Part shown: positions 1 to 7,382 of the stretch, in pieces
Numbering within the stretch: position 1 is the stretch's first letter
How the letters are laid out: the number at the start of each line of letters is the position of its first letter
Source: DAOTEJ01 sp035454085
GTDB lineage: Bacteria; Pseudomonadota; Gammaproteobacteria; Burkholderiales; Burkholderiaceae_F
Direction: 5' to 3'
Assembly (NCBI GenBank): GCA_035454085.1
Contig: DAOTEJ010000006.1
Span: 1 to 59,788 of the forward strand
DNA: 59,788 bases
Program-made: the position numbers and the translations under genes
The notes under the pieces: model-generated
What the model was told of the DNA's origin: nothing
Database searches by the model: none
The model's input: only the letters and a program-made list of their open reading frames with translations

Positions 1-2
1 AG

Positions 3-98
3 TGCCTGCTCACGCATGCACCCAGCCCGGTCGACGAGAAGCAGTTGCGCGAACTACACATCAAGCTGCGCAACGATCCCAGGCTCGCGCAGCCATAG
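3..98 (+). CDS. aspS: Aspartyl-tRNA synthetase, C-terminal end (partial)
   Basis: Only the last 31 codons before a TAG stop are in the window; the gene starts upstream. The visible peptide carries APSPVDEKQLRELHIKLR, a strongly recognisable C-terminal signature of the bacterial aspartate-tRNA ligase, which charges tRNA-Asp in the cytoplasm using ATP. It is followed by a GC-rich hairpin and then nudB, an order common in Burkholderiales. The identification rests on this short tail only, but the motif is distinctive. Nothing can be said about the catalytic core or about whether the enzyme is discriminating or not. Confidence 0.85.
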   Translation, partial: CLLTHAPSPVDEKQLRELHIKLRNDPRLAQP

Positions 99-125
99 CC
101 GCGGCGCGTGGTGCTTGACGACGAA

Positions 126-153
126 GCGAGGGGCGCCTGCGGGCGCCCTTCGT
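126..153 (+). terminator. Hairpin terminator after aspS
   Basis: A 12-bp stem (126-137 with 142-153, including two G-T pairs) closes a four-base TGCG loop 28 bases after the aspS stop. Its core is GGGCGCC/GGCGCCC. The following bases GCTTCCT are only weakly T-rich, so termination would depend mainly on the strong stem. Confidence 0.5.
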
Positions 154-196
154 GCTTCCTGCGGCGGGCCGAGGCAAGGTGTGCCGGGCCGCGGCC

Positions 197-202
197 TAGA
201 AT
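197..202 (+). promoter_or_regulatory. Possible -10 box (TAGAAT) for nudB
   Basis: TAGAAT matches the sigma-70 -10 consensus at five of six positions and lies about 90 bases before the chosen nudB start. No convincing -35 hexamer is found 16-18 bases upstream, so this is a weak call. Confidence 0.3.
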
Positions 203-293
203 CTGCGCCGATGAAGCCATGGCTGCGCGCCCGATCCGCCGTGTTTGCGACCGTGCGCGAGCCGCAGTGGCGTCCCGCGTCAGAGGCGGTCCG

Positions 294-743
294 GTGAGCG
301 CGGGCCACAAGATTCCCGAGTCCGTCCTGGTGGTGATCCACACCTCGACGCTCGAGGTGCTCTTGTTGGAGCGCGCCGATCAACCCGGCTTCTGGCAGTC
401 GGTCACCGGCTCGCGGGCGCGCGTCGACGAACCGCTCGCCGCGACCTGCGCCCGCGAGGTGCGCGAAGAGACCGGCTTCGACCTTCCCGGCGCGGCCTAC
501 GTCGACTGGAATCTCACCCAGCGCTATTCGATCTATCCGCACTGGCGCCACCGCTATGCGCCGGGGGTGAGCCACAACACCGAGCACGTCTACGCGCTGG
601 CTCTGCCCGGGCCCGCCGAACCCCGCCTGGCGCCGCGCGAGCATCGCGCCTGGCGCTGGCTGCCCTGGCGCGAGGCCGCGGACGCCTGCTTCTCCTGGAG
701 CAATGCGCGCGCCATCCGCGAGTTGCCGTGGCGCGTGGCTTGA
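294..743 (+). CDS. nudB: Dihydroneopterin triphosphate diphosphatase, Nudix family
   Basis: Predicted to remove pyrophosphate from 7,8-dihydroneopterin triphosphate, the second step of folate synthesis, in the cytoplasm. The 149-residue product matches the usual NudB length of about 150. The Nudix box is visible: G39, E46 and REVREETGF at 54-62, with one extra residue between G and E compared with the textbook Gx5E spacing. The GTG start was chosen because it gives the family length and has GAGG about eight bases upstream; an in-frame ATG at 219 would add 25 residues without homology value. The gene lies directly downstream of aspS, as in many Burkholderiales, and before the EEP gene. Confidence 0.85.
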   Translation: MSAGHKIPESVLVVIHTSTLEVLLLERADQPGFWQSVTGSRARVDEPLAATCAREVREETGFDLPGAAYVDWNLTQRYSIYPHWRHRYAPGVSHNTEHVYALALPGPAEPRLAPREHRAWRWLPWREAADACFSWSNARAIRELPWRVA

Positions 744-870
744 GCGCGTCGCTCGCCATCCGGTGCGTCCGATCCGGCATCGCTTCGCCCCATTCCGCGC
801 GGGGATTGCTCCAGGGCGGCGCCTGTGCCGCCGCGGGCGCTATCTTTGGCCGGTCGAGAAAGACAACCGC

Positions 871-1665
871 ATGAGCCTGCGCATCGCCACCTACAACATC
901 CACAAGGGGGTTTCGGGACTCGGCCGCAAGCTGCGCGTGCACGAGTTGCGCCACGCACTGCGCAGCATCGACGCCGACATCGTCTTTCTGCAGGAGGTCC
1001 AGGACCGCAACGAGCGCCTGGCCGCGCGCCGCAAGGACTACCCCGACGGCCGTCAGGTGGACTTTCTTGCCAGCGACCACTACGAGCACAGCGCCTACGG
1101 CATGAACGCGGTGTATCCGCATGGGCACCACGGCAACGCGATCCTGTCGCGCCTGCGCATCGATCATCACCGCAATCACGACATCTCGGACCACACCCTC
1201 GAGCAGCGCGGCCTGCTGCACGCGGTCGTCGAGTTGCGCGCGCCCGGGCGGCACCTGCCACTGCATCTGATCAACGTTCATCTGGGACTGTTCAAGGGCG
1301 GCCGCGAACGCCAGGCGCGCTTCATGATCGACTTCGTGCGGCGCGAGATCCCCGAGTCCGCGCCGCTGGTGATCGCCGGTGACTTCAACGACTGGCAGCG
1401 CCGCGTCGACATGATGCTGCGCGAGGAACTGGGCCTGGGCGAGGTGGCGGCGGCGCAGCCGCGCGGTCCGCTGATCGAGCGCCTGTCGCCGGCGCGCGAG
1501 ACGCCCCGCGTGGCGCGCACCTTTCCGGCCTTCATGCCGTGGCTGTCGCTCGACCGCATCTACCTGCGGGGCTTCAGCGTGGCGCAGGCCAGCGTGCCGC
1601 GCGGTCTGGCGTGGGCACGGCGCTCCGATCACGCGCCGCTGATCGCCGACGTGAGTCCCCATTGA
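871..1665 (+). CDS. Endonuclease/exonuclease/phosphatase (EEP) family protein, YbhP-like
   Basis: A 264-residue EEP-fold metal-dependent hydrolase. Visible active-site residues are N9 (TYNIHKG), E42 (FLQEVQD), D171 and N173 (AGDFND) and the C-terminal SDHAPL with H254. This family includes DNase I-like nucleases and phosphodiesterases; the substrate cannot be read from sequence. The ATG start gives a protein that begins directly with the first conserved strand. The stop codon overlaps a candidate TTG start of the cardiolipin synthase gene, and in E. coli ybhP likewise precedes clsB, so a shared role near phospholipid metabolism is plausible but inferred. Confidence 0.75.
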   Translation: MSLRIATYNIHKGVSGLGRKLRVHELRHALRSIDADIVFLQEVQDRNERLAARRKDYPDGRQVDFLASDHYEHSAYGMNAVYPHGHHGNAILSRLRIDHHRNHDISDHTLEQRGLLHAVVELRAPGRHLPLHLINVHLGLFKGGRERQARFMIDFVRREIPESAPLVIAGDFNDWQRRVDMMLREELGLGEVAAAQPRGPLIERLSPARETPRVARTFPAFMPWLSLDRIYLRGFSVAQASVPRGLAWARRSDHAPLIADVSPH

Positions 1666-2891
1666 CGCGTGACGTCGAGGCCCTCGAGTTCGAGTCCGGG
1701 GGGCTTGGCCTCGGTGCCGGGCCACTGGTGAGCGCGGGCAACCGCGTCGAGCTGCTGCGCAACGGCGAGGCCTACTTCCCGGCCCTGCTCGCCGCCATCG
1801 ACGCGGCCCAGCGCTGGGTGCAGCTCGAGACCTACATCTTCGCCGAGGACAACATGGGCGCGCGCGTGGCCGGCGCGCTGGCCGACGCCGCGAGTCGCGG
1901 AGTGGAGGTGCGCCTGGTGCTCGACGGCTTCGGCTGCGCCAACACGGCCGATGCCCTGCGCGCGATGCTCACCCCCACGGGCGTGCAGGTGCGGGTGTTC
2001 CGGCCGGCGCGCTGGTGGCGGCTCGGCCGGCGTCACTGGCGGCGGCTGCATCGCAAGATCGCGGTCGTGGACGACGCCGTGGCCTTCGTGGGCGGCATCA
2101 ACGTGATCGACGACCACCACCATCGTCCCGGCGAGCGCGGCGTGCTGGGGCCGCGCTACGACTACGCGGTGCGCGTGCAGGGGCCGCTCGTGGCCGACGT
2201 GGCGCTCACGGCGCGGCGCCTGTGGTGGCGCCTGGGCCTGACCGGGGCCGAGGTCGGCGCGGCGAGCCTGCCGCCCGGGCCGCGCCAAGCCGGACCACCC
2301 CTGCCCGGCGGCCTGGCTGCCGCGCTCCTGCTGCGCGACAACTTGCGCAATCGCCGCACCATCGAGCGTGCCTACCTGCGCGCGCTTGCCCGGGCCCGGA
2401 AAGAGGTGCTCATCGTTTCGGCCTACTTCGTGCCCGGTCGCCGCTTCCTGACTGCGCTCATGCGCTGCGCGCAGCGCGGCGTCCGCGTGCGCCTGCTGCT
2501 GCAGGGACGGGTGGACCACCGGCTCTACACCTACGCCGAACAGGCCCTTTGGGACCGGCTCCTCGCCGCGGGCATCGAGGTCCACCGCTACCTGCCCAGC
2601 TACCTGCACGCGAAGGCCGCGGTGGTGGACGGCGCCTGGGCCACGGTGGGCTCGAGCAACATCGACCCGTACAGCCTGTGGCTGGCACTCGAGGCCAACG
2701 TGGCGGTGCAGGACCAGGGCTTCGCGCAAGCGCTGGCGCAAGACATCGCGGCGGTGATTGAGAACGAAGCGGCGCCAGTGCTGCGCGAGGAGCACGAGCG
2801 CCGGCTCTGGTGGTCGCGGCTCGCGCAGCGCGCGGCGTACGGCTTTGTGCGCTTCGTGACCTGGATCGTCGCGCGTCGTCGCGATCTTTGA
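1662..2891 (+). CDS. clsB: Cardiolipin synthase B-type phospholipase D family protein
   Basis: Predicted to transfer phosphatidyl groups to make cardiolipin at the inner membrane. Two HKD motifs are intact: HRKIAVVD (H130, K132, D137) followed by GGIN, and HAKAAVVD (H316, K318, D323) followed by GSSNID. The 409-residue length fits E. coli ClsB (413) and there is no N-terminal membrane anchor, unlike ClsA. The start is uncertain: TTG at 1662 overlaps the upstream stop (TTGA) and suggests coupling, while GTG at 1728 would begin just before the first conserved block (NRVELLRNGEAYFP). Neither has a strong Shine-Dalgarno site. It probably forms an operon with the EEP gene. Confidence 0.82.
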   Translation: MTRDVEALEFESGGLGLGAGPLVSAGNRVELLRNGEAYFPALLAAIDAAQRWVQLETYIFAEDNMGARVAGALADAASRGVEVRLVLDGFGCANTADALRAMLTPTGVQVRVFRPARWWRLGRRHWRRLHRKIAVVDDAVAFVGGINVIDDHHHRPGERGVLGPRYDYAVRVQGPLVADVALTARRLWWRLGLTGAEVGAASLPPGPRQAGPPLPGGLAAALLLRDNLRNRRTIERAYLRALARARKEVLIVSAYFVPGRRFLTALMRCAQRGVRVRLLLQGRVDHRLYTYAEQALWDRLLAAGIEVHRYLPSYLHAKAAVVDGAWATVGSSNIDPYSLWLALEANVAVQDQGFAQALAQDIAAVIENEAAPVLREEHERRLWWSRLAQRAAYGFVRFVTWIVARRRDL

Positions 2892-3007
2892 ACGGAGCCC
2901 GGGCCGCTCCACGTCGGGCCTGCAACGCGCTGCGGCGGCGTGCAGTGCGGCGGCGGGCCGGGTAAGGTGAGGCCCGGGGCAGGCAGTGCCCCGATGGAGA
3001 CCGCAAC

Positions 3008-4543
3008 ATGCACGTCCGCCTCTCGATCTTCGTCATCGCCCTGCTGGCGGGCTGGGGCGTGGCCGCCCCCGCGTCGATGGCGGCCGTGGCAAGCGAGGCT
3101 CTGGCGCTCACCACCAAGTACGCCGGCTGGTTCTACCTCTGGGTGGTGGCGGGCGCCGTGTTGTTCACGCTGTTCCTGGCCTTCTCGCGCTACGGGGACC
3201 TGGTGCTCGGCGAAGACGACGAGGAGCCCGCCTATTCGCGTGGGGCATGGTTCTCGATGCTGTTTGCCGCCGGCATGGGCATCGGCCTGGTCTTCTGGGG
3301 GGCGGCCGAACCGATCTCGCACTACGGCAGCGCGCCGCCGGGCGTGGCGCCGGGCACGCCCGAGGCCGCCGCAGCCGCGATGCGCTACTCCTTCTTTCAC
3401 TGGGGACTGCACCCCTGGGCGGTCTACTGCCTGGTGGCCCTGGCGATCGGGTTCTTCCAGTTCCGTCGCGGGCTGCCCGCGACCATCGGCGTGACGGTGA
3501 GTGAGTTGCCCCGCGCGCCGGCCTGGACGGCGGGGCTGGTCGACATGCTGGCACTCATCGCCACGGTGTTCGGGGTGGCCACCTCGCTGGGCTTCGGGGC
3601 GCTGCAGATCAATGCCGGTCTCAACGCGGTGTTCGGCATGCCGATCGGCGCGCCCTGGCAGGTGGGCATCGTGCTGGTGACGGCCCTGGCCTTCGTGGGA
3701 TCCGCGCTCAGCGGCGTGGATCGCGGCGTCAAGTGGTTGTCCTCGGCCAACCTGGTGCTGGCCGCGCTGCTCGCGCTGTTCGTGTTCGTCGTCGGTCCGA
3801 CCATCGCCATTCTCGACACCTTCACCACGACGCTGGGTGCGTACATCAGCGAGTTCGTGCGCATGAGCCTGCGGCTCACGCCCTTCCGCGGCGACAACAC
3901 CTGGGTGGGCGACTGGACGGTGTTCTACTGGGCCTGGTGGATCTCGTGGTCGCCCTTCGTGGGCCTGTTCATCGCGCGCATCTCGCGCGGCCGCACCATC
4001 CGCGAGTTCGTGGTGGGCACCCTGCTCGCGCCCGCGCTGGCGGCGTTCGCTTGGTTCTCGGTGTTCGGCGGCACGGCCTTGTTTCTCGAGATCTTCCAGG
4101 GGGCCTCGCTGGCCGCCGCGGTGAAGGCCGACGCGGCGGTGGCGCTGTTCAAGCTGTTCGAATACCTGCCGCTCACGTCCCTGCTGTCGGTCCTGGCGAT
4201 CGTGCTGATCGTCGTGTTCTTCGTGACTTCCGGAGACTCCGCCACGCTGGTGCTTGCCATGCTGGCCGAGCGCGGCAATCCTCACCCGGCGGCGCGGACC
4301 AAGCTCGTGTGGGGCGTGCTCGTCACCCTGCTCGCGGTCGCGCTGCTGCTCGCCGGCGGGCTCAAGGCACTGCAGTCCGCCGCTATCGTGTTCGCGCTGC
4401 CCTTCGCCGTGGTGATCGTCCTCATGGCATGGTCGCTGCATCACGGCCTGCGCACCGAGTTGACCCGCAAGGAGCGAGCCGAACGGGCGCTGCGCAAGCG
4501 CTTGCGGGAGCAGGCAGCACGCGCGGGGCAGGATGGTCCCTGA
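3008..4543 (+). CDS. BCCT family betaine/choline/carnitine transporter
   Basis: A 511-residue, 12-helix inner-membrane transporter of the betaine-choline-carnitine family, taking up quaternary ammonium osmolytes by Na+ or H+ symport. The GMGIG motif (residues 89-93, followed by LVFWGAAEP) and the Trp-rich helix WAWWISWSPFVGLFIARIS (about 307-327) with SRGRTIREF are family signatures. GMGIG favours Na+-coupled betaine uptake by analogy with BetP, but specificity is inference. Both termini are short, so an extended osmosensory C-terminus like that of BetP or BetT is absent. TGGAG lies about eight bases before the ATG. It appears monocistronic. Confidence 0.85.
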   Translation: MHVRLSIFVIALLAGWGVAAPASMAAVASEALALTTKYAGWFYLWVVAGAVLFTLFLAFSRYGDLVLGEDDEEPAYSRGAWFSMLFAAGMGIGLVFWGAAEPISHYGSAPPGVAPGTPEAAAAAMRYSFFHWGLHPWAVYCLVALAIGFFQFRRGLPATIGVTVSELPRAPAWTAGLVDMLALIATVFGVATSLGFGALQINAGLNAVFGMPIGAPWQVGIVLVTALAFVGSALSGVDRGVKWLSSANLVLAALLALFVFVVGPTIAILDTFTTTLGAYISEFVRMSLRLTPFRGDNTWVGDWTVFYWAWWISWSPFVGLFIARISRGRTIREFVVGTLLAPALAAFAWFSVFGGTALFLEIFQGASLAAAVKADAAVALFKLFEYLPLTSLLSVLAIVLIVVFFVTSGDSATLVLAMLAERGNPHPAARTKLVWGVLVTLLAVALLLAGGLKALQSAAIVFALPFAVVIVLMAWSLHHGLRTELTRKERAERALRKRLREQAARAGQDGP

Positions 4544-4625
4544 GGCGGCCCCCGCTGCCGTTGCCGCTGCCCACGCCGGCAGGCGCTGAGCACGGCCCGG
4601 TCCTTGGCAACAACGGAGAGCGCGC

Positions 4626-5636
4626 ATGGTCCAGAGCGTGTTCATCAGCTACCGCCGTGACGACAGCGCCGGCCATGCCGGCCGCCTGTGCGACGCGCTC
4701 TCGGCCCGCCTCGGTCCAGAGCACGTGTTCATGGACGTCGAGGGCATCGCTGCCGGCGCGGACTTTCCCACCGCGCTGGCCAAGGAACTGCAGCGCGCGG
4801 ACACCGTGATCGCCATGATCGGGCCGCGCTGGCTGGCCGCGTCGGATGCGAGCGCAGTACGCCGGCTCGATCAGCCCGCGGACTACGTGCGCCGCGAGAT
4901 CGAGGCCGCGCTCGCCTCGGGCAAGCGCGTTCTGCCGGTGCTGGTGGGCGGCGCAGCCATGCCCACCGCCGACCAATTGCCGGCTGCGATCGCTGCGCTG
5001 TCGCGGCGCCAGGCCGTGGCACTGAGCGACGCACGCTGGTCGGCCGACGTCGAGGGCCTGATCGCGGCGCTCGCCCCGCAGCAAGGGGCGGACGGCGGCG
5101 GCACGGCGCAGCCCGCCTCGCGCGCCTGGGCGGTGCGAGCCATTGCCCTGGTGGCGATCGCCGCCATCGTCGGCGGTCTGGCGTGGTGGCGCCTAGGGCC
5201 TGCCGACCTGCGCGGCGCGCCGCTCCCGGCCGCGGTGCGAACCATGCCGTCTCTGATCGGCCTGCCCATCGCCGAGGCCCGCGCGCGCGCCGCGGCGCTG
5301 GGCCTGGCGGTGCGGGTCGTCCCCGGGACCGTGCCCGGCATTCCCGGCAGCGTCACCGGGCAGTCGATCGCGCCCGGCCTCGTTCCGGCGTCTGGCGCGG
5401 TGCTGGAACTGAGCCTCGCCGCGGCCGGCGAGGCCGAGGTGCCCAATCTCTCGCTCTACAGCCTGGACGAGGCACGCGCTGCGCTGGCCGCGCGCGGCCT
5501 GCAGCTTGGTGAAGTGGCGGCACGCGCCAACGGGGCGGCACGCGCCGGCCTGGTGCTGGAGCAGCGCCCGGCCCCCTTCGAGCGCGTGCCGGCGGGCACA
5601 CGCGTGAGTCTGGTGGTCTCGGCCGAGCGTCGCTAG
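4626..5636 (+). CDS. TIR domain - transmembrane - two PASTA domains protein
   Basis: A 336-residue protein of unusual architecture. Residues 1-150 form a bacterial TIR (TIR_2) domain: VFISYRRDD at 5-13, VFMDVEG at 34-40, and YVRREIEAAL with E91 at the place of the catalytic glutamate of TIR NAD+ hydrolases. About 163-187 is a single hydrophobic helix. After it come two PASTA-like repeats, about 199-260 (MPSLIGLPIAEARARAAALG) and 265-332 (VPNLSLYSLDEARAALAARG). PASTA repeats usually sense peptidoglycan fragments outside the membrane, so a cytoplasmic TIR with a periplasmic sensor is the natural topology. The function is unknown; immunity, cell-wall signalling or NAD turnover are all possible. 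GGAG precedes the ATG. No partner gene of a known TIR defence system is adjacent. Confidence 0.75.
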   Translation: MVQSVFISYRRDDSAGHAGRLCDALSARLGPEHVFMDVEGIAAGADFPTALAKELQRADTVIAMIGPRWLAASDASAVRRLDQPADYVRREIEAALASGKRVLPVLVGGAAMPTADQLPAAIAALSRRQAVALSDARWSADVEGLIAALAPQQGADGGGTAQPASRAWAVRAIALVAIAAIVGGLAWWRLGPADLRGAPLPAAVRTMPSLIGLPIAEARARAAALGLAVRVVPGTVPGIPGSVTGQSIAPGLVPASGAVLELSLAAAGEAEVPNLSLYSLDEARAALAARGLQLGEVAARANGAARAGLVLEQRPAPFERVPAGTRVSLVVSAERR

Positions 5637-5715
5637 AACGCAACTCGCGCAGCCACGCGAGGGGACAGTTCGTCGGCTCGTCGGCGCGAGAGCCGCAGGC
5701 GAGGCGGCATACAAA

Positions 5716-5755
5716 ATGTGGGCAAAACACACCTAGGGAGCCCACATATTGTGGG
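5716..5755. promoter_or_regulatory. Overlapping alternative inverted repeats, TGTGGG/CCCACA
   Basis: ATGTGGGC (5716-5723) is the exact complement of GCCCACAT (5740-5747), giving an 8-bp stem with a 16-base loop. The same CCCACA (5741-5746) also pairs with TGTGGG (5750-5755) around a 3-base loop. The two structures compete for one arm, so this is either a pair of operator sites or, if transcribed, a switch-like RNA. It lies about 110 bases upstream of the predicted promoter, so DNA binding is likelier. Confidence 0.45.
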
Positions 5756-5795
5756 TCGATGCGCGGCCTGGGCGCTTCAGAGACGCATTCTCAGA

Positions 5796-5812
5796 GGAGA
5801 AACGCGTTCTCC
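5796..5812. promoter_or_regulatory. Inverted repeat GGAGAA-N5-TTCTCC
   Basis: GGAGAAACGCGTTCTCC is a 6-bp inverted repeat with a 5-base centre, located about 40 bases upstream of the predicted -35 box of the SWIB gene. It has the size of a dimeric regulator site; no regulator can be assigned. Confidence 0.35.
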
Positions 5813-5848
5813 ACATCACTTTTCCCTCTGAAAACTTGCGATTTCCCC

Positions 5849-5876
5849 TTGCAAACGAGCCTTCTTTGCATAGGAT
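5849..5876 (+). promoter_or_regulatory. Predicted sigma-70 promoter of the SWIB gene
   Basis: TTGCAA (5849-5854) and TAGGAT (5871-5876) are separated by 16 bases; each matches consensus at four of six positions. The A/T-rich setting supports a strong promoter. Transcription would start near 5883, leaving a leader of about 75 bases. Confidence 0.45.
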
Positions 5877-5959
5877 GCGCTCACGCAACGAGAGCGCTCT
5901 TGCCACGTAACTCCGAGAACGCTGTCGCTGTGGACTGCCAACTCACCTAGGAGAAGTCG

Positions 5960-6409
5960 ATGGCAACTGCGAAGAAGGCCGTGAAGAAGGCGGCCGCGAA
6001 GAAGGCGCCCGCCAAGAAGGCCGTGGCCAAGAAGGCCCCCGCCAAGAAGGCCGCCGTGAAGAAGGTCGCCGCCAAGAAGGCGCCTGCCAAGAAGGCTGCG
6101 GCCAAGAAGGCCCCTGCCAAGAAGGCAGCCAAGAAGGCCGCTCCCAAGAAGGCCGCCAAGCGCACTCCCAACGCTGCCTTCATGAAGCCCATGCAGCCCT
6201 CAGAGATCCTCGCTGCGATCGTCGGCAACAAGCCGATGCCGCGCACCGAGGTCGTCTCGGAGATCTGGAAGTACATCAAGAAGAACAAGCTGCAGGACGA
6301 GGTCAACAAGCGCATGATCAACGCCGACGAGAAGCTCAAGAAGCTCTTCGGCAAGGCGCAGGCCTCGATGTTCGAGCTGACCAGCATGATCAGCAAGAAC
6401 CTCAAGTAG
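5960..6409 (+). CDS. SWIB/MDM2-domain protein with histone H1-like Lys/Ala/Pro tail
   Basis: A 149-residue basic protein. Residues 1-69 are nearly all Lys, Ala, Pro and Val in AAKKAPAKK-type repeats like eukaryotic and bacterial H1-like proteins, suited to non-specific DNA binding. Residues about 72-147 form a SWIB domain (MQPSEILAAIVGNKPMPRTE, then IWKYIKKNKLQD, then DEKLKKLFGK). Such fusions are known in Betaproteobacteria and chlamydiae and are presumed chromatin-associated, though their exact role is not established. AGGAG is six bases before the ATG. The gene has its own promoter region and a terminator, so it is expressed as a single unit. The low-complexity half may vary in length between strains. 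Confidence 0.85.
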   Translation: MATAKKAVKKAAAKKAPAKKAVAKKAPAKKAAVKKVAAKKAPAKKAAAKKAPAKKAAKKAAPKKAAKRTPNAAFMKPMQPSEILAAIVGNKPMPRTEVVSEIWKYIKKNKLQDEVNKRMINADEKLKKLFGKAQASMFELTSMISKNLK

Positions 6410-6432
6410 TTCCGCCTGAACTGCGGCGGCAG

Positions 6433-6468
6433 CGGGTCCTCCCCTCGCGGGGCGGGCCCGTTTCTTTT
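6433..6468 (+). terminator. Rho-independent terminator after the SWIB gene
   Basis: Stem CGGGTCC (6433-6439) with GGGCCCG (6454-6460), extended inward by CCCC/GGGG around a TCGC loop, is followed directly by TTTCTTTT. This is a textbook intrinsic terminator 23 bases after the stop codon. Confidence 0.8.
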
Positions 6469-6488
6469 GCGGCAGCGGCGCGGGCCGC

Positions 6489-7373
6489 TCAGTCCAGCTG
6501 CAGTTCGCCCAAGGCTTGCGCCAGCAATGGCGCCAGCGCGATGCGGTTGCTGGCGTGGGGCACGCTGTCGGTGCTCCACACCTCGCCAACGCCCGCCGCG
6601 CGCAGGTGGGCCAGGGCGTCGCCCGCGAAGAGCGCGTGGGTCACGGCGACCGCCACCTCGGTTGCGCCGGCTGCGCGCGCCAGGCTCGCGGCCTGCGCCA
6701 CGGTGCGGGCGGTGCTCGCGATGTCGTCCACGATGGCCACGGGCCGTCCGCGCAGGGGCGTGGCGGGCAGGCTGATCGCCACCTCGCGGTCGCCATGGCG
6801 CGCCTTGGTGCACACCGCGTGCTCGAAGCCGCCCGCGGCAGCGGCCTGCGCCACCCACTGGGCCGACTCGGCGTCTGGCCCCAGCAGCAGCCAGTCGCGC
6901 TTGCGCTCGGCCAGAAAGGTGCCGATGCGCGGCGCGGCCGACAGCGCGACCGCGGCGCGCGCGTCGACCGCCTCGGCCAGCCGCGCGATGCGGTGCAGGT
7001 GCGGGTCGACGGTGATCACGGCGTCGAACAGCCCGGCAAGGAAGGCGCCGACGATGCGCTGGCTCACCGCCTCGCCGGGCCGAAACGCCGTGTCCTGCCG
7101 CATGTAGGCCAGGTAGGGCGCCACGAGCACGATTTCGCGGGCGCCAAGCTCGCGCGCGGCGCGCGCGGCAATCAGCAGCTCGACGAGCTTCTCGTTGGGC
7201 TGATGCAGGCTGCGGTGCACGACCACGCGCGGCGGCAGGGTGGCGGGCAGGCGCAGGCGCAGTTCACCGTCCGGAAAGCGGTGACGCTCGATGGGAGCCA
7301 TGGCCAGCCCGGCGGCGCGCGCCAGCGCGGGTGCGGTGGCCTCGTCCTCGAAGTGCAGGAGCAGAGTCTGCAA
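6489..7373 (-). CDS. Ribose-phosphate diphosphokinase-like protein (divergent PRPP synthase)
   Basis: A 294-residue homologue of PRPP synthase, closer in style to the short archaeal class than to the usual bacterial enzyme. Visible elements are the ATP-contacting RQD (92-94), the FRPGE loop (97-101), VDPHLH (122-127), the catalytic-loop K190 and R192 (TKARHGDREV), and the PRPP-binding loop VDDIASTART (215-224). In ordinary PRPP synthases this loop reads DD-x-x-DTGGT or STGGT; here the two glycines are replaced by Ala-Arg, so altered substrate use is possible. It is the last gene of an operon with a phosphorylase and a beta-CASP protein, ten bases after the phosphorylase, so a role in recycling ribose phosphates from nucleotides is inferred. 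A housekeeping prs gene probably exists elsewhere. Confidence 0.7.
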   Translation of the reverse strand: MQTLLLHFEDEATAPALARAAGLAMAPIERHRFPDGELRLRLPATLPPRVVVHRSLHQPNEKLVELLIAARAARELGAREIVLVAPYLAYMRQDTAFRPGEAVSQRIVGAFLAGLFDAVITVDPHLHRIARLAEAVDARAAVALSAAPRIGTFLAERKRDWLLLGPDAESAQWVAQAAAAGGFEHAVCTKARHGDREVAISLPATPLRGRPVAIVDDIASTARTVAQAASLARAAGATEVAVAVTHALFAGDALAHLRAAGVGEVWSTDSVPHASNRIALAPLLAQALGELQLD

Positions 7374-7382
7374 GGCGCCTCC

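Larger units (their letters stand above)
5637..5959 (+). other. 323-bp A/T-richer regulatory stretch upstream of the SWIB gene
   Basis: This gene-free interval is clearly less GC-rich than its surroundings. It contains two mutually exclusive hairpins at 5716-5755, an inverted repeat at 5796-5812, and a plausible sigma-70 promoter at 5849-5876, each listed separately. A short open frame at 5759-5950 has no recognisable protein features or ribosome site and is not called. AGGAG at 5950-5954 serves the SWIB gene. Confidence 0.6.

Noticed and set aside
5759..5950. A 63-residue open frame in the control region upstream of the SWIB gene
   Set aside because: It has no ribosome site, covers the predicted promoter and inverted repeat, and shows no protein-like pattern.
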